From Acidobacteriota bacterium (GTDB lineage: Bacteria > Acidobacteriota > Thermoanaerobaculia > Multivoradales > Multivoraceae): 64,000 nucleotides of DNA. The notes under the pieces are model-generated. The model worked only from the letters and a program-made list of their open reading frames with translations, was not told the DNA's origin and did no database searches. The stretch covers positions 1,247,786-1,311,785 of the forward strand of contig JAPPCR010000006.1 of the NCBI GenBank assembly GCA_028875725.1, read 5' to 3'. The translations under genes and the position numbers were made by a program. This document shows positions 50,557-57,991 of this stretch, piece after piece; the first letter of the stretch is position 1; the number at the start of each line of letters is the position of its first letter.

Positions 50557-51477
50557 CTAGCCTCGCTCCTTTGTGAGTGCGACTGTGCTGCGCAACTCCT
50601 CGTAGGACCCGTGCCCCGTGGCGGGCGCCACGATGCGTCTCCACTCGCGATCCCACACCTTGAGGACTTCGGGCGGCACTTCACGGGAGCCTTCGCCAGA
50701 CTTGCCCTTGCGGACCTTGGAGGTGGTGCCGGAGGCGGGGAGGCCGCAGGCGGCGTTGCGGGCGTTGCGGACGAGGTGGTCGTCGAATCTCGATCCGTGT
50801 TCACGCATGAAGTCGATGGAGGCCTGACGGGTCGCGATCTCGACGTTGGGATGCTTCGGATCGAGGCCGAGGAAGGCGGCGACGCGGGCGGTGGCGGCGG
50901 GCAGGTCCGCGACGATGTCCTCGAAGCAGAGCCAGAGCGTGTTCGGGTCGAGACGCTCCGGCCACCAGGACACGAGATGCTCCCAGTAGCGGCCGCTGCG
51001 GGTGCCGTGGAAGACGAAGTCGAGGGCGAAGTCGCGGATCGAGACGGTTCCGGGCTCGAAGACCCAGCCGCTGAAGAAGTGGAAGAAGGAGACGAGTGAA
51101 TCGACCGGGTCGCGGACGACGAAGATGTTGCGGCCGCCCTTCGGCGCCTGATCCCGGCTCAGGTGGGTCTTGAACGCCCTGGGCTGGGCACGCTGGCGTG
51201 CGTCGAGGTCGAGGCCGACGTCGTGGGCGACCTCGAGCCAGGGGACGACTTCCGTGATCTCGTTGAAGTCCATGTCGCCGCCAGTGCGGAGACCGTGGAC
51301 GATCTGCTGCATGAGCGTCGTGCCGGCCTTGGGGTAGGTGGCGATCAGGATGTCGCTGGGCCGCAGACTGAAGTCGAGACCGCGCCGCACCCCCTCCCGT
51401 GTGGCGAAGCCGGCCATGCGCCGCTTGATTCCCTCGACCGTCGTGGCCCGGCGAGGCGTCGCGTCCGTGTCGTTCAT
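50557..51477 (-). CDS. Sulfotransferase
   Basis: The 306-residue protein has the PAPS-binding loop YPKAGTT (48-54) and the 3'-phosphate-binding region VVRDPVDSLVSFFHFF, matching the Sulfotransfer_1 family. It moves sulfate from PAPS to a hydroxyl or amine of a small molecule; the acceptor is unknown. ATG 51477 follows GGAGG eight bases upstream and overlaps the stop of exonuclease III (ATGA). The coupling to a DNA repair enzyme has no evident functional reason. Confidence 0.88.
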   Translation of the reverse strand: MNDTDATPRRATTVEGIKRRMAGFATREGVRRGLDFSLRPSDILIATYPKAGTTLMQQIVHGLRTGGDMDFNEITEVVPWLEVAHDVGLDLDARQRAQPRAFKTHLSRDQAPKGGRNIFVVRDPVDSLVSFFHFFSGWVFEPGTVSIRDFALDFVFHGTRSGRYWEHLVSWWPERLDPNTLWLCFEDIVADLPAATARVAAFLGLDPKHPNVEIATRQASIDFMREHGSRFDDHLVRNARNAACGLPASGTTSKVRKGKSGEGSREVPPEVLKVWDREWRRIVAPATGHGSYEELRSTVALTKERG

Positions 51478-52283
51478 CCGAGAACCTCCGCGGACATGTC
51501 GACGCCTACGGGACAGTGGTCCGAGCCGGTGACGCTGGTCAGGATGAAGGCTCGTTCGACGAAGCGCATGGCGGCTTCCGAGGCGAGCACGAGGTCGATC
51601 CGCCAGCCGACGTTGCGCTCGCGGGCATGGAAGGCCTGCTTCCACCAGCTGTATTGCACCGTGCCGGGGTTCAGCGCCCGGAAGGTGTCGATCCAGCCGG
51701 CATCGAGCCAGCGCTGGAACTCGTCGCACTCCTCGGGCAGGAAGCCCGAGTTCTTCCGGTTCTGCTTCGGGCGCGCCAGGTCGATCGGCTGTGGCGCCGT
51801 GTTGAAGTCGCCCATGACCAGGACGCGATAGCCGGCCTCGCGCGCCTGGTCGAGCTGGTCGAACAGGGCGCGGTAGAAGTCCAGCTTGTACGGCACGCGG
51901 CTGTTGTCGCGCTTGCTGCCGCTGCCCTTCGGGAAGTAGACGTTCGCAACCAGCAGTTGGCCGAAGAGGGCCAGTTGGAGGCGGCCCTCGGCGTCGAAGC
52001 GCTGCTCCCCGAGCGAGGTCCGGACCCACGCCGGCTTCAGGCGCGAGTAGAGGCCGACACCGGAGTAGCCGGGACGCTCGGCGCTGGAGAAGGCCGTGTG
52101 CCAGCGCGGTGGCAGCCGGAGCTCGGGCGCCAGTTGCTCGGCGCGGGCCTTCGTTTCCTGGAGGCCCACGACCTGGGCACGACTGTTTCCCAGCCAGTTC
52201 AGGAAGCCCTTGCGCCCGGCGGCCCGCAGGCCGTTCACGTTCCAGGAGACGACGCGGAGGTGCCGGCGTTTCCGGGGGCTCAG
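51474..52283 (-). CDS. xthA: Exodeoxyribonuclease III, probable CTG start
   Basis: The 269-residue AP endonuclease/exonuclease has all EEP catalytic motifs. VVSWNVNGLRAAGRKG carries the metal-binding Asn, VVGLQETKA the Glu, then KLDFYRAL, VMGDFNTAPQ, and the terminal GSDHCPVG the catalytic Asp-His. The first ATG/GTG/TTG in frame is a GTG at 52238, inside WN-V-NG, which would delete the conserved Asn equivalent to E. coli Asn7. A CTG at 52283 in a CTGA overlap with the GNAT stop gives LSPRKRRHLRVVSWNVNGLR, the full family N-terminus. It repairs abasic sites. Confidence 0.85.
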   Translation of the reverse strand: MSPRKRRHLRVVSWNVNGLRAAGRKGFLNWLGNSRAQVVGLQETKARAEQLAPELRLPPRWHTAFSSAERPGYSGVGLYSRLKPAWVRTSLGEQRFDAEGRLQLALFGQLLVANVYFPKGSGSKRDNSRVPYKLDFYRALFDQLDQAREAGYRVLVMGDFNTAPQPIDLARPKQNRKNSGFLPEECDEFQRWLDAGWIDTFRALNPGTVQYSWWKQAFHARERNVGWRIDLVLASEAAMRFVERAFILTSVTGSDHCPVGVDMSAEVLG

Positions 52284-52852
52284 GTGCGGCTCCGCTTCCC
52301 GGCGCCCAAGTCGTAGGACATGATCATCATGTCGCGGGTGCGCCCGGAGCGGTCGATGACCCAGTCGGTGAGCAGGGCCTCGGGCGAGAAGCCGAGCCGC
52401 TCGAACACCCGGCGCGCGCCGATCTGCTCACGCGTCATCTGCGCGACGAGCTTGAGCAGGCCCAGCTTTCTGGCCGTGTCGAACACTCGCTCGGTCAGCA
52501 CGTGGCCGAGGCCGCAGCGCCGGTGGGCCTCGGCGATGATCACGCGGATCTCGCCCAGATGGCTCATCCACTGCAGGCCCCGCAGGTTCAGGCTGCCGTA
52601 GCCGACGAGTTCGCCTTCATAGTGGGCCAGGGTCGTGAAGCGGCTGCCGGTGTCGGCGTCGTGGATCCACCCCTCCACCACGTCGGGATCGGTCAGGTCC
52701 GAGCGCAGGAACTGGAGGTCGATCTCGGGCAATGCGCTGGCGAGTGAGACGATGTCGTCTCGGTCGTCCGGGCGCAGGCGGCGCAGTTCGTACGTGCGTT
52801 CGCCGCACTCGACCTTGTCGACGGATTCGGTGTTCACGGGCCGCTCGGTCAA
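52280..52852 (-). CDS. GNAT-family acetyltransferase
   Basis: The 190-residue protein has the GNAT core: ELRRLRPDDRDDIVSLASAL, then LVGYGSLNL, the acetyl-CoA loop RCGLGHVLTERVFDTARKLG, and GARRVFERLGFSPEALL. It probably acetylates a small molecule or protein terminus. The start is uncertain between TTG 52852 and GTG 52837 (MNTESVDKVECGERTYEL). A perfect 10-bp inverted repeat lies just upstream. The gene begins a three-gene run whose junctions are CTGA and ATGA overlaps with exonuclease III and the sulfotransferase. Confidence 0.82.
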   Translation of the reverse strand: MTERPVNTESVDKVECGERTYELRRLRPDDRDDIVSLASALPEIDLQFLRSDLTDPDVVEGWIHDADTGSRFTTLAHYEGELVGYGSLNLRGLQWMSHLGEIRVIIAEAHRRCGLGHVLTERVFDTARKLGLLKLVAQMTREQIGARRVFERLGFSPEALLTDWVIDRSGRTRDMMIMSYDLGAGKRSRT

Positions 52853-52856
52853 GCCC

Positions 52857-52879
52857 GGGTAGCGCGAGACGCGCTACCC
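52857..52879 (+). promoter_or_regulatory. Perfect 10-bp palindrome between divergent genes
   Basis: GGGTAGCGCG-AGA-CGCGCTACCC lies between the divergent GNAT and SDR genes, five bases from the GNAT start. It could be an operator for a dimeric regulator or a hairpin in one of the leaders. Confidence 0.45.
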
Positions 52880-52990
52880 GTGAACCAGTCCGTGCGCCCT
52901 CCATTGGGTGCGCGGATGGCACCCTGCAAAGCTAGCAGGTTCAGCGTCGGGTATCGTCGCGCCCGAACCGAACCTGGGAGGACAGGCGAT

Positions 52991-54061
52991 ATGGCTCCGA
53001 TACCGAAGGGCGGCACGGTCGCGGTTACCGGCAGCGCGGGCTTCGTCGGCGGCTGGACGGTCCGGCTACTGCTGGACAAGGGCTACCGGGTGCGTGCCTG
53101 CGTGCGCGACGCGGACGATCCGGAGAAGACGGCTTTCCTGCGGGAGATGCCGGGTTACGCCTCCGGGCGCTTGACGATCCACTCGGCGAACCTGGACGAG
53201 CCGGGCTGTTTCGACGACATCTTCGCCCGCTGCCACGGCGTCGCCCACATCGCCCACGTCAGCGACTACAACGACTTCGACTACGTGAAGAACGTCTGCG
53301 ACCACATGGTCGAGAGCATCGAGAAGTCGGGGTCGGTGACCCGCGTGGTCGTCACCTCGAGCATTGCCGCCGTCATCATGGAGGCCGACATCTACGAGTT
53401 CGTCCGGCGGCCGGTCCTTTACGAGGACCGCTATCCGGACGAGTCGAACCCGAAGCGGACGCCCGAGCGCGGCCACGGCTACTCGATGAGCAAGATCTAC
53501 GCTCAGCAGGCGTTCACAAAGGCCGCGGAGGAGAGCGGGCGCTGGGACGCCATCACCTGCTGTCCGGGAGACAATGTCGGCCCGATCCTGTCCGCGCACC
53601 AGAAGGAGAAGGGCCCCTGGCAGCACAATATCGAGCTGATGCTGCGCGGGGAGTGCGAGCAGACGCAGGCGTACCGGCCCTGGATGACGGTCGACGTCCG
53701 CGACGACGCCGAGTGCCATATCCGGCTGCTCGAGAGCATCAACGTCCGCAACGGCGAGCGCTACATCGCCTGGTCGGCGGACGCGGTGCCGGTGGAGCAG
53801 ATCAACGCCGGCATCGACCGGCTGCTGCCGGAACTCCGTCACGACACGGCCCCGGTCACCGAGATACACCCTGAGCACATACAGAAGCGCGAGCAGGAGC
53901 TTCGCGGCATCTGGGCCGGCGTGGAGTTGCGCAACGACCGGATGCGGGCGGCCACGGGCATCACGTTCCGCCCCTTCGACGAGTCCCTGCGCGACTGCGT
54001 GGAGTCCCTGATCACCGTGGCCAAGGTCGAACCGAAACGGCGGCCCGAGGCGGACGCCTGA
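52991..54061 (+). CDS. Extended short-chain dehydrogenase (dihydroflavonol-reductase-like)
   Basis: The 356-residue protein has the NAD(P)-binding TGSAGFVGG (13-21), VVVTSSIAAV, and the active-site YSMSK (Tyr-x3-Lys). It resembles extended SDRs of the dihydroflavonol 4-reductase/3beta-hydroxysteroid dehydrogenase/cinnamoyl reductase group. A ketone or aldehyde substrate is likely. GGGAGGAC at 52977-52984 precedes ATG 52991. Its stop is followed by 270 noncoding bases with inverted-repeat element 2. Confidence 0.85.
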   Translation: MAPIPKGGTVAVTGSAGFVGGWTVRLLLDKGYRVRACVRDADDPEKTAFLREMPGYASGRLTIHSANLDEPGCFDDIFARCHGVAHIAHVSDYNDFDYVKNVCDHMVESIEKSGSVTRVVVTSSIAAVIMEADIYEFVRRPVLYEDRYPDESNPKRTPERGHGYSMSKIYAQQAFTKAAEESGRWDAITCCPGDNVGPILSAHQKEKGPWQHNIELMLRGECEQTQAYRPWMTVDVRDDAECHIRLLESINVRNGERYIAWSADAVPVEQINAGIDRLLPELRHDTAPVTEIHPEHIQKREQELRGIWAGVELRNDRMRAATGITFRPFDESLRDCVESLITVAKVEPKRRPEADA

Positions 54062-54085
54062 GGCAGAGCGGCACTAGCTGCACCC

Positions 54086-54261
54086 GCCGGTCCGGGGGCC
54101 TGAGGGGAGGGTCCCGTCGGCCGTGCGCGCTCTCTGAGAGGATGGAGGGACTGCGCGCACTCCACTACGCTCGCTCCGGTAGGTTCTCGGTTGATGAGTA
54201 GACGTAGCGCGTCGCTCGCTTCGAGTCCGCTGGGACCCTCCCCTCAGGCCTCAGGACCGGC
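54086..54261 (+). repeat. Long inverted-repeat element 2 (conserved-loop hairpin)
   Basis: Arms GCCGGTCC (54086-54093 with 54254-54261) and a 19-bp perfect arm (54097-54115 with 54232-54250) are split by a 3-base mismatch. The 116-base loop holds GACTGC (54149), CACTCC (54158), GGTTGAT (54189) and GTCGCT (54211). The last two are 22 bases apart, exactly as in element 1. The whole stretch 54062-54331 between the SDR and cytochrome genes contains no other credible gene. Confidence 0.7.
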
Positions 54262-54331
54262 TGGACGGCGTTGGGCGCTTGGGTTGCCCCGGGGTTGTGC
54301 CTGGCTGCGGGTTGCCACGGCGGCAGGTTTG

Positions 54332-55108
54332 GTGTCGGGCGGGCGGAACGTGCTGCTGCTATTCGTGGTGTTCGCGACGAGTGCTGCTGCTGAAGAACCG
54401 GAGAACCTGTACACGAGTGCGGTCGACGTGCGGATGGGGCAGCGGCAGTTCCAGTCGAAGTGCACGAGCTGTCATGGGGTGGACGCAGCCGGAGGGGAGG
54501 AGGCGGACGGGCCGGACCTGACGACAGGCCGCTTCCGGCACGCTTCGACGGATGCCGGGCTCTTTCGGGTCATCCGGGACGGCATCGAGGGCACTTCGAT
54601 GCGCGGGCTGCGGCGTGCCAGGGATCAGGTGATCTGGCAGTTGGTGACCTATCTCCGCACGCTCTCCGGGGCCGTTGACCTGGCGTCGCTGCCGGGTTCG
54701 CCTGAGGCGGGCCTGGCGGTCTTCGAACGGCTGGACTGCGGGCGTTGCCACATGGTGCGTGGCCGGGGAGGACGGCTCGGGCCGGACCTGTCGCGGGTCG
54801 GGGAGCGCCGCGATCCGGACGAGCTGGCGGAGGACCTGGCCACGCCGGATGCGGAGGTCTTGCCGCGTTGGTGGACAGTGCGCGTCACCCACGCCGACGG
54901 CACGGTGGTCGAAGGGCTGAGGATGGGCGAGGACACGTTCAACCTGCGGATCATGGACGGGGAGGAGAGGTTGCTGGCTTTCGCCAAGGCGACGGTGCGG
55001 TCGGCGGAACGGATCCTCGAATCGACGATGCCCGCCGAGACGCTCTCGGACGCGGAGCGAGACGACCTGGTCGCCTATCTCTCTTCGTTGCGGGGGAGCG
55101 ACTCGTGA
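54332..55108 (+). CDS. Diheme cytochrome c
   Basis: The 258-residue protein has a signal peptide (NVLLLFVVFATSAAAEEP). Two c-type haem sites follow: CTSCH (44-48, MGQRQFQSKCTSCHGVD) and CGRCH (136-140, RLDCGRCHMVRG). A Planctomycete-type C-terminal region (GLRMGEDTFNLRIMDGEERLLAF) is also present. It should accept electrons from the quinoprotein encoded next. The gene joins it by a GTGA overlap. Start GTG 54332 is chosen because further-upstream starts fall in the inverted-repeat element; a TTG at 54329 is equally possible. Confidence 0.82.
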   Translation: MSGGRNVLLLFVVFATSAAAEEPENLYTSAVDVRMGQRQFQSKCTSCHGVDAAGGEEADGPDLTTGRFRHASTDAGLFRVIRDGIEGTSMRGLRRARDQVIWQLVTYLRTLSGAVDLASLPGSPEAGLAVFERLDCGRCHMVRGRGGRLGPDLSRVGERRDPDELAEDLATPDAEVLPRWWTVRVTHADGTVVEGLRMGEDTFNLRIMDGEERLLAFAKATVRSAERILESTMPAETLSDAERDDLVAYLSSLRGSDS

Positions 55109-56742
55109 GACCGATCGGATGGAGGGGTGCGGCGCTGCTCGTGGTCGCGGCGCAGACGGCACCGGCGCAGGACGCACCGGGCGACGGCATGCCGCTCCTC
55201 TCGCCGGTGACCTGGGAACGGCTCCTCAACTCCGACGATGAACCGCACAACTGGCTCATGTACCACGGCGCCTTGCACGGGCAGCGATTCAGCCGGCTGG
55301 ATCAGATCGACCGCGAGAACGTGGATCGCCTCGAGCTGAAGTGGGCGCACCAGATCCAGCAGCTCGACCGGAACGAGACGACGCCGCTGGTGGTCGACGG
55401 CGTCATGTTCATCACCGAGTCGCCGAGCAACGTGACTGCCGTCGACGCCGCGACGGGGCGGGCCTACTGGCGCTACGAGCACCCGCTCCCGGACGGCATC
55501 CGGTTGTGCTGCGGGCGCAACAACCGCGGTGTGGCGATCCTCGGCGAGACGCTCTACATGAGCACGAACGACGCTCACCTGGTGGCGATTGACGCCCGCT
55601 CGGGTTCCCTGCTCTGGGACACCGAGGTTGCCGACCACACGAAGGGCTACAGCAAGACGGCGGCGCCGCTCGTCGTCGCCGACACCGTTGTCACGGGCAT
55701 TGCCGGGGGAGAGTTCGGCATCCGGGGCTTCATCGACGGCTACGCCGCGGCGACCGGCGAGCGGAAGTGGCGAACGTACACGGTGCCGGGACCGGGAGAA
55801 CCCGGCAATGACACCTGGGCCGGCGAGTCCTGGCGCACCGGCGGCGCGCCGACCTGGCTGACCGGCGTCTACGACCCGGATCTCGACCTCATCTACTGGG
55901 GTGGGGGCAATCCGGCGCCGGACTGGAACGGCGATCTGCGGTTGGGCGACAACCTGTACTCGTCCTCGGTGCTGGCGCTCGACCGGGAGACTGGGAAGAT
56001 CGCCTGGCACTTCCAGTTCACGCCCCACGACGTCTGGGACTGGGACGCGATCCAGGTGCCGGTGCTGGCAGACGTCGAGCTGAACGGCGAGCCCCGCAAG
56101 ACGATGCTGTGGGCGAACCGGAACGCCTTCTACTACCTGCTGGACCGGGAGAGCGGGCAGTTCCTGCTCGGCGAGCCGTTCGCACTCCAGACCTGGGCTC
56201 ACGGTCTGGACGAGAACGGCCGTCCGATCCTGCGCGAGAACGTGTTTCCAACCGAGGCGGGCACGAAGGTGGCGCCCATCGCCGGCGGGGCGACGAACTG
56301 GTGGTCGCCGGCGTATAGCCCGCGCACCGGGCTCCTCTACGTGAATTCCTTTGACGCGGAGGGCGTCTACTATCAGCGCGACGACGAGTATGAGGCGGGC
56401 AGGCACTTCCTCGGCGGCGGCCACAGGATGCCGCTTGCGGCCGACCACTACAAGAGCGCGATCCGGGCGATCGAGGCGACGACCGGCAAGATCCGCTGGG
56501 AGTTCCCGATCACGCCGCGCACCCGCAGCGGCGTTCTCGCCACCGCCGGCGGCCTCGTCTGGAGCGCCAGCGTCGACGGCTACTTCTTCGCCCTGGACGA
56601 GGAGACGGGCGAGCCGCTGTGGCGCATCTCGCTCGGCGGCGCGCCGCACGCGTCGCCGATGAGCTACGCCGTCGGCGGCGAGCAGCGGATCGTCGTCGCG
56701 ATGGGGAACGTCGTCTTTGTCTTCGGCCTGGCGGAGGAATAG
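55105..56742 (+). CDS. PQQ-dependent alcohol dehydrogenase, Asp-x-Asp (lanthanide-type) site
   Basis: The 545-residue quinoprotein has a short signal peptide (GWRGAALLVVAAQTAPAQ), an entry motif WLMYHGALHGQRFSRLDQI, vicinal Cys135-Cys136 (LCCGR), a metal-binding Glu in GGEFGIRG, and Asn in GGGNPAPDWN. The catalytic Asp312 is in TPHDVWDWDAIQ; Asp314, two residues on, is the extra acid used by XoxF/PedH enzymes to bind lanthanides. No haem domain is present. GTG 55105 overlaps the diheme cytochrome stop (GTGA), so they form a coupled dehydrogenase-acceptor pair. An alcohol substrate is likely. Confidence 0.85.
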   Translation: MRPIGWRGAALLVVAAQTAPAQDAPGDGMPLLSPVTWERLLNSDDEPHNWLMYHGALHGQRFSRLDQIDRENVDRLELKWAHQIQQLDRNETTPLVVDGVMFITESPSNVTAVDAATGRAYWRYEHPLPDGIRLCCGRNNRGVAILGETLYMSTNDAHLVAIDARSGSLLWDTEVADHTKGYSKTAAPLVVADTVVTGIAGGEFGIRGFIDGYAAATGERKWRTYTVPGPGEPGNDTWAGESWRTGGAPTWLTGVYDPDLDLIYWGGGNPAPDWNGDLRLGDNLYSSSVLALDRETGKIAWHFQFTPHDVWDWDAIQVPVLADVELNGEPRKTMLWANRNAFYYLLDRESGQFLLGEPFALQTWAHGLDENGRPILRENVFPTEAGTKVAPIAGGATNWWSPAYSPRTGLLYVNSFDAEGVYYQRDDEYEAGRHFLGGGHRMPLAADHYKSAIRAIEATTGKIRWEFPITPRTRSGVLATAGGLVWSASVDGYFFALDEETGEPLWRISLGGAPHASPMSYAVGGEQRIVVAMGNVVFVFGLAEE

Positions 56743-56797
56743 GGTCCTGGCTGGTCGGCACGAACCGGCCGGAGATTCTGGAGATGGGAGTTCCCTG

Positions 56798-57991
56798 ATG
56801 GAAGCTTGGAAGCGGCGTTGGAGTCGTCCTTTCGGCAGCGATGGTTTCAGGCTCAGTGGCAACCTCGCCGCTGCGCTCCTGGTGCTGGCGCTTGCGCAAC
56901 TACTGCCGGCGGCGGTAGCTGGGCGAACCGGCAGTCCCCAGGCGCAGGCGGGAACTCAGGAGCCGGACAACGATGCGGATGGCCTAGTGGAGAACGCCTT
57001 CATGGCCGATCGCAACGGCGATGGCGTGCTGACGGAAGACGAAGTGAGGCCAGGCATGTTCTCACTGCTGGATGTCAACCGGGACGGCCGAGCGGACCCA
57101 GGCGAAGTGCGCGCGTTCCTCGCGCTCGGGCGCGGACCCTTCAATTGGGTCAACCCGCCCGGAGAGGATCGCGGGTTTCCGGGCGTGACTCACGCGACGT
57201 TCACGAGTCCGTCCATGGGCATTCCGGTGGGCTACAACATCTACCTTCCGCCGGGGTACGACGACGCCGCGAATCGTCATACCCGCTATCCGGTCATCTA
57301 CTACCTCCACGGCGGGCGACCAGGTAACGAATCACGGAGCATCGGGATAGCCGAGTACGTGCATGCGGCCATCGCTTCCGGCACCGTGCGGCCGGTGATC
57401 TTCGTCTGGGGGAACGGCGGCCGGGTGAGCTGGTACGACTACGAGGACTCCAGGGGTGAAGAGGTCCTTGTCCGGGAGCTGATTCCACACATCGACGAGA
57501 CCTACCGCACCCTGGCGCACCGCGGCGGGCGTGCCTTGCAGGGGTTTTCCCAAGGGGGACGAGGGACCACGCGGATCATGTTCAGGTACCCCCACCTGTT
57601 CATCTCAGCCGCGCCTGGTGGCCCCGGCTATGCGGTGGAGAAGCTGGTCCTGGAGAACGACGGCGTTGAACGGGATCCAAGGGCTTCAGGAGCGAACGCC
57701 AGGTCGTTCGACTTCGGCAAGGGCAACGATGCGTACAGCCGTGCCCGGTCCTACGCGGAAGGTGGAATGCAGCCGGCACTCAACATCATGATCTGGGTGG
57801 GAACCAGGGGGTTCAACTACGAGGGCACCCTGGAGTACATGGGCTACCTGTATGGACTGGGTGTTCCGGCCGAACGGCTGATTGCGCCAGGCGTGGATCA
57901 CAACCCTGTCTGGTTCTACGAAACTCACGGTGTGGATCTGTTGCGGTTCCATGACAGCTACTGGAGCGAATCCGGGCCGGATGGAAGCTGA
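56798..57991 (+). CDS. Exported esterase with two EF-hands
   Basis: The 397-residue protein has a long signal peptide (LAAALLVLALAQLLPAAVAG). Two EF-hand loops follow, DRNGDGVLTEDE (71-82) and DVNRDGRADPGE (92-103). A carboxylesterase/esterase D fold has IYYLHGGRPGNES, VIFVWGNGG and the nucleophile elbow GFSQGGRGT. Calcium binding by the EF-hands may stabilise it or tether it to the envelope. GGGAG precedes ATG 56798. It follows the quinoprotein by 55 bases and overlaps the TonB receptor start by 11 bases. Confidence 0.8.
   Translation: MEAWKRRWSRPFGSDGFRLSGNLAAALLVLALAQLLPAAVAGRTGSPQAQAGTQEPDNDADGLVENAFMADRNGDGVLTEDEVRPGMFSLLDVNRDGRADPGEVRAFLALGRGPFNWVNPPGEDRGFPGVTHATFTSPSMGIPVGYNIYLPPGYDDAANRHTRYPVIYYLHGGRPGNESRSIGIAEYVHAAIASGTVRPVIFVWGNGGRVSWYDYEDSRGEEVLVRELIPHIDETYRTLAHRGGRALQGFSQGGRGTTRIMFRYPHLFISAAPGGPGYAVEKLVLENDGVERDPRASGANARSFDFGKGNDAYSRARSYAEGGMQPALNIMIWVGTRGFNYEGTLEYMGYLYGLGVPAERLIAPGVDHNPVWFYETHGVDLLRFHDSYWSESGPDGS

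Noticed and set aside
54191..54331. Upstream TTG/ATG starts for the diheme cytochrome
   Set aside because: They fall inside the loop and right arm of inverted-repeat element 2 and would add about 47 residues before the signal peptide.
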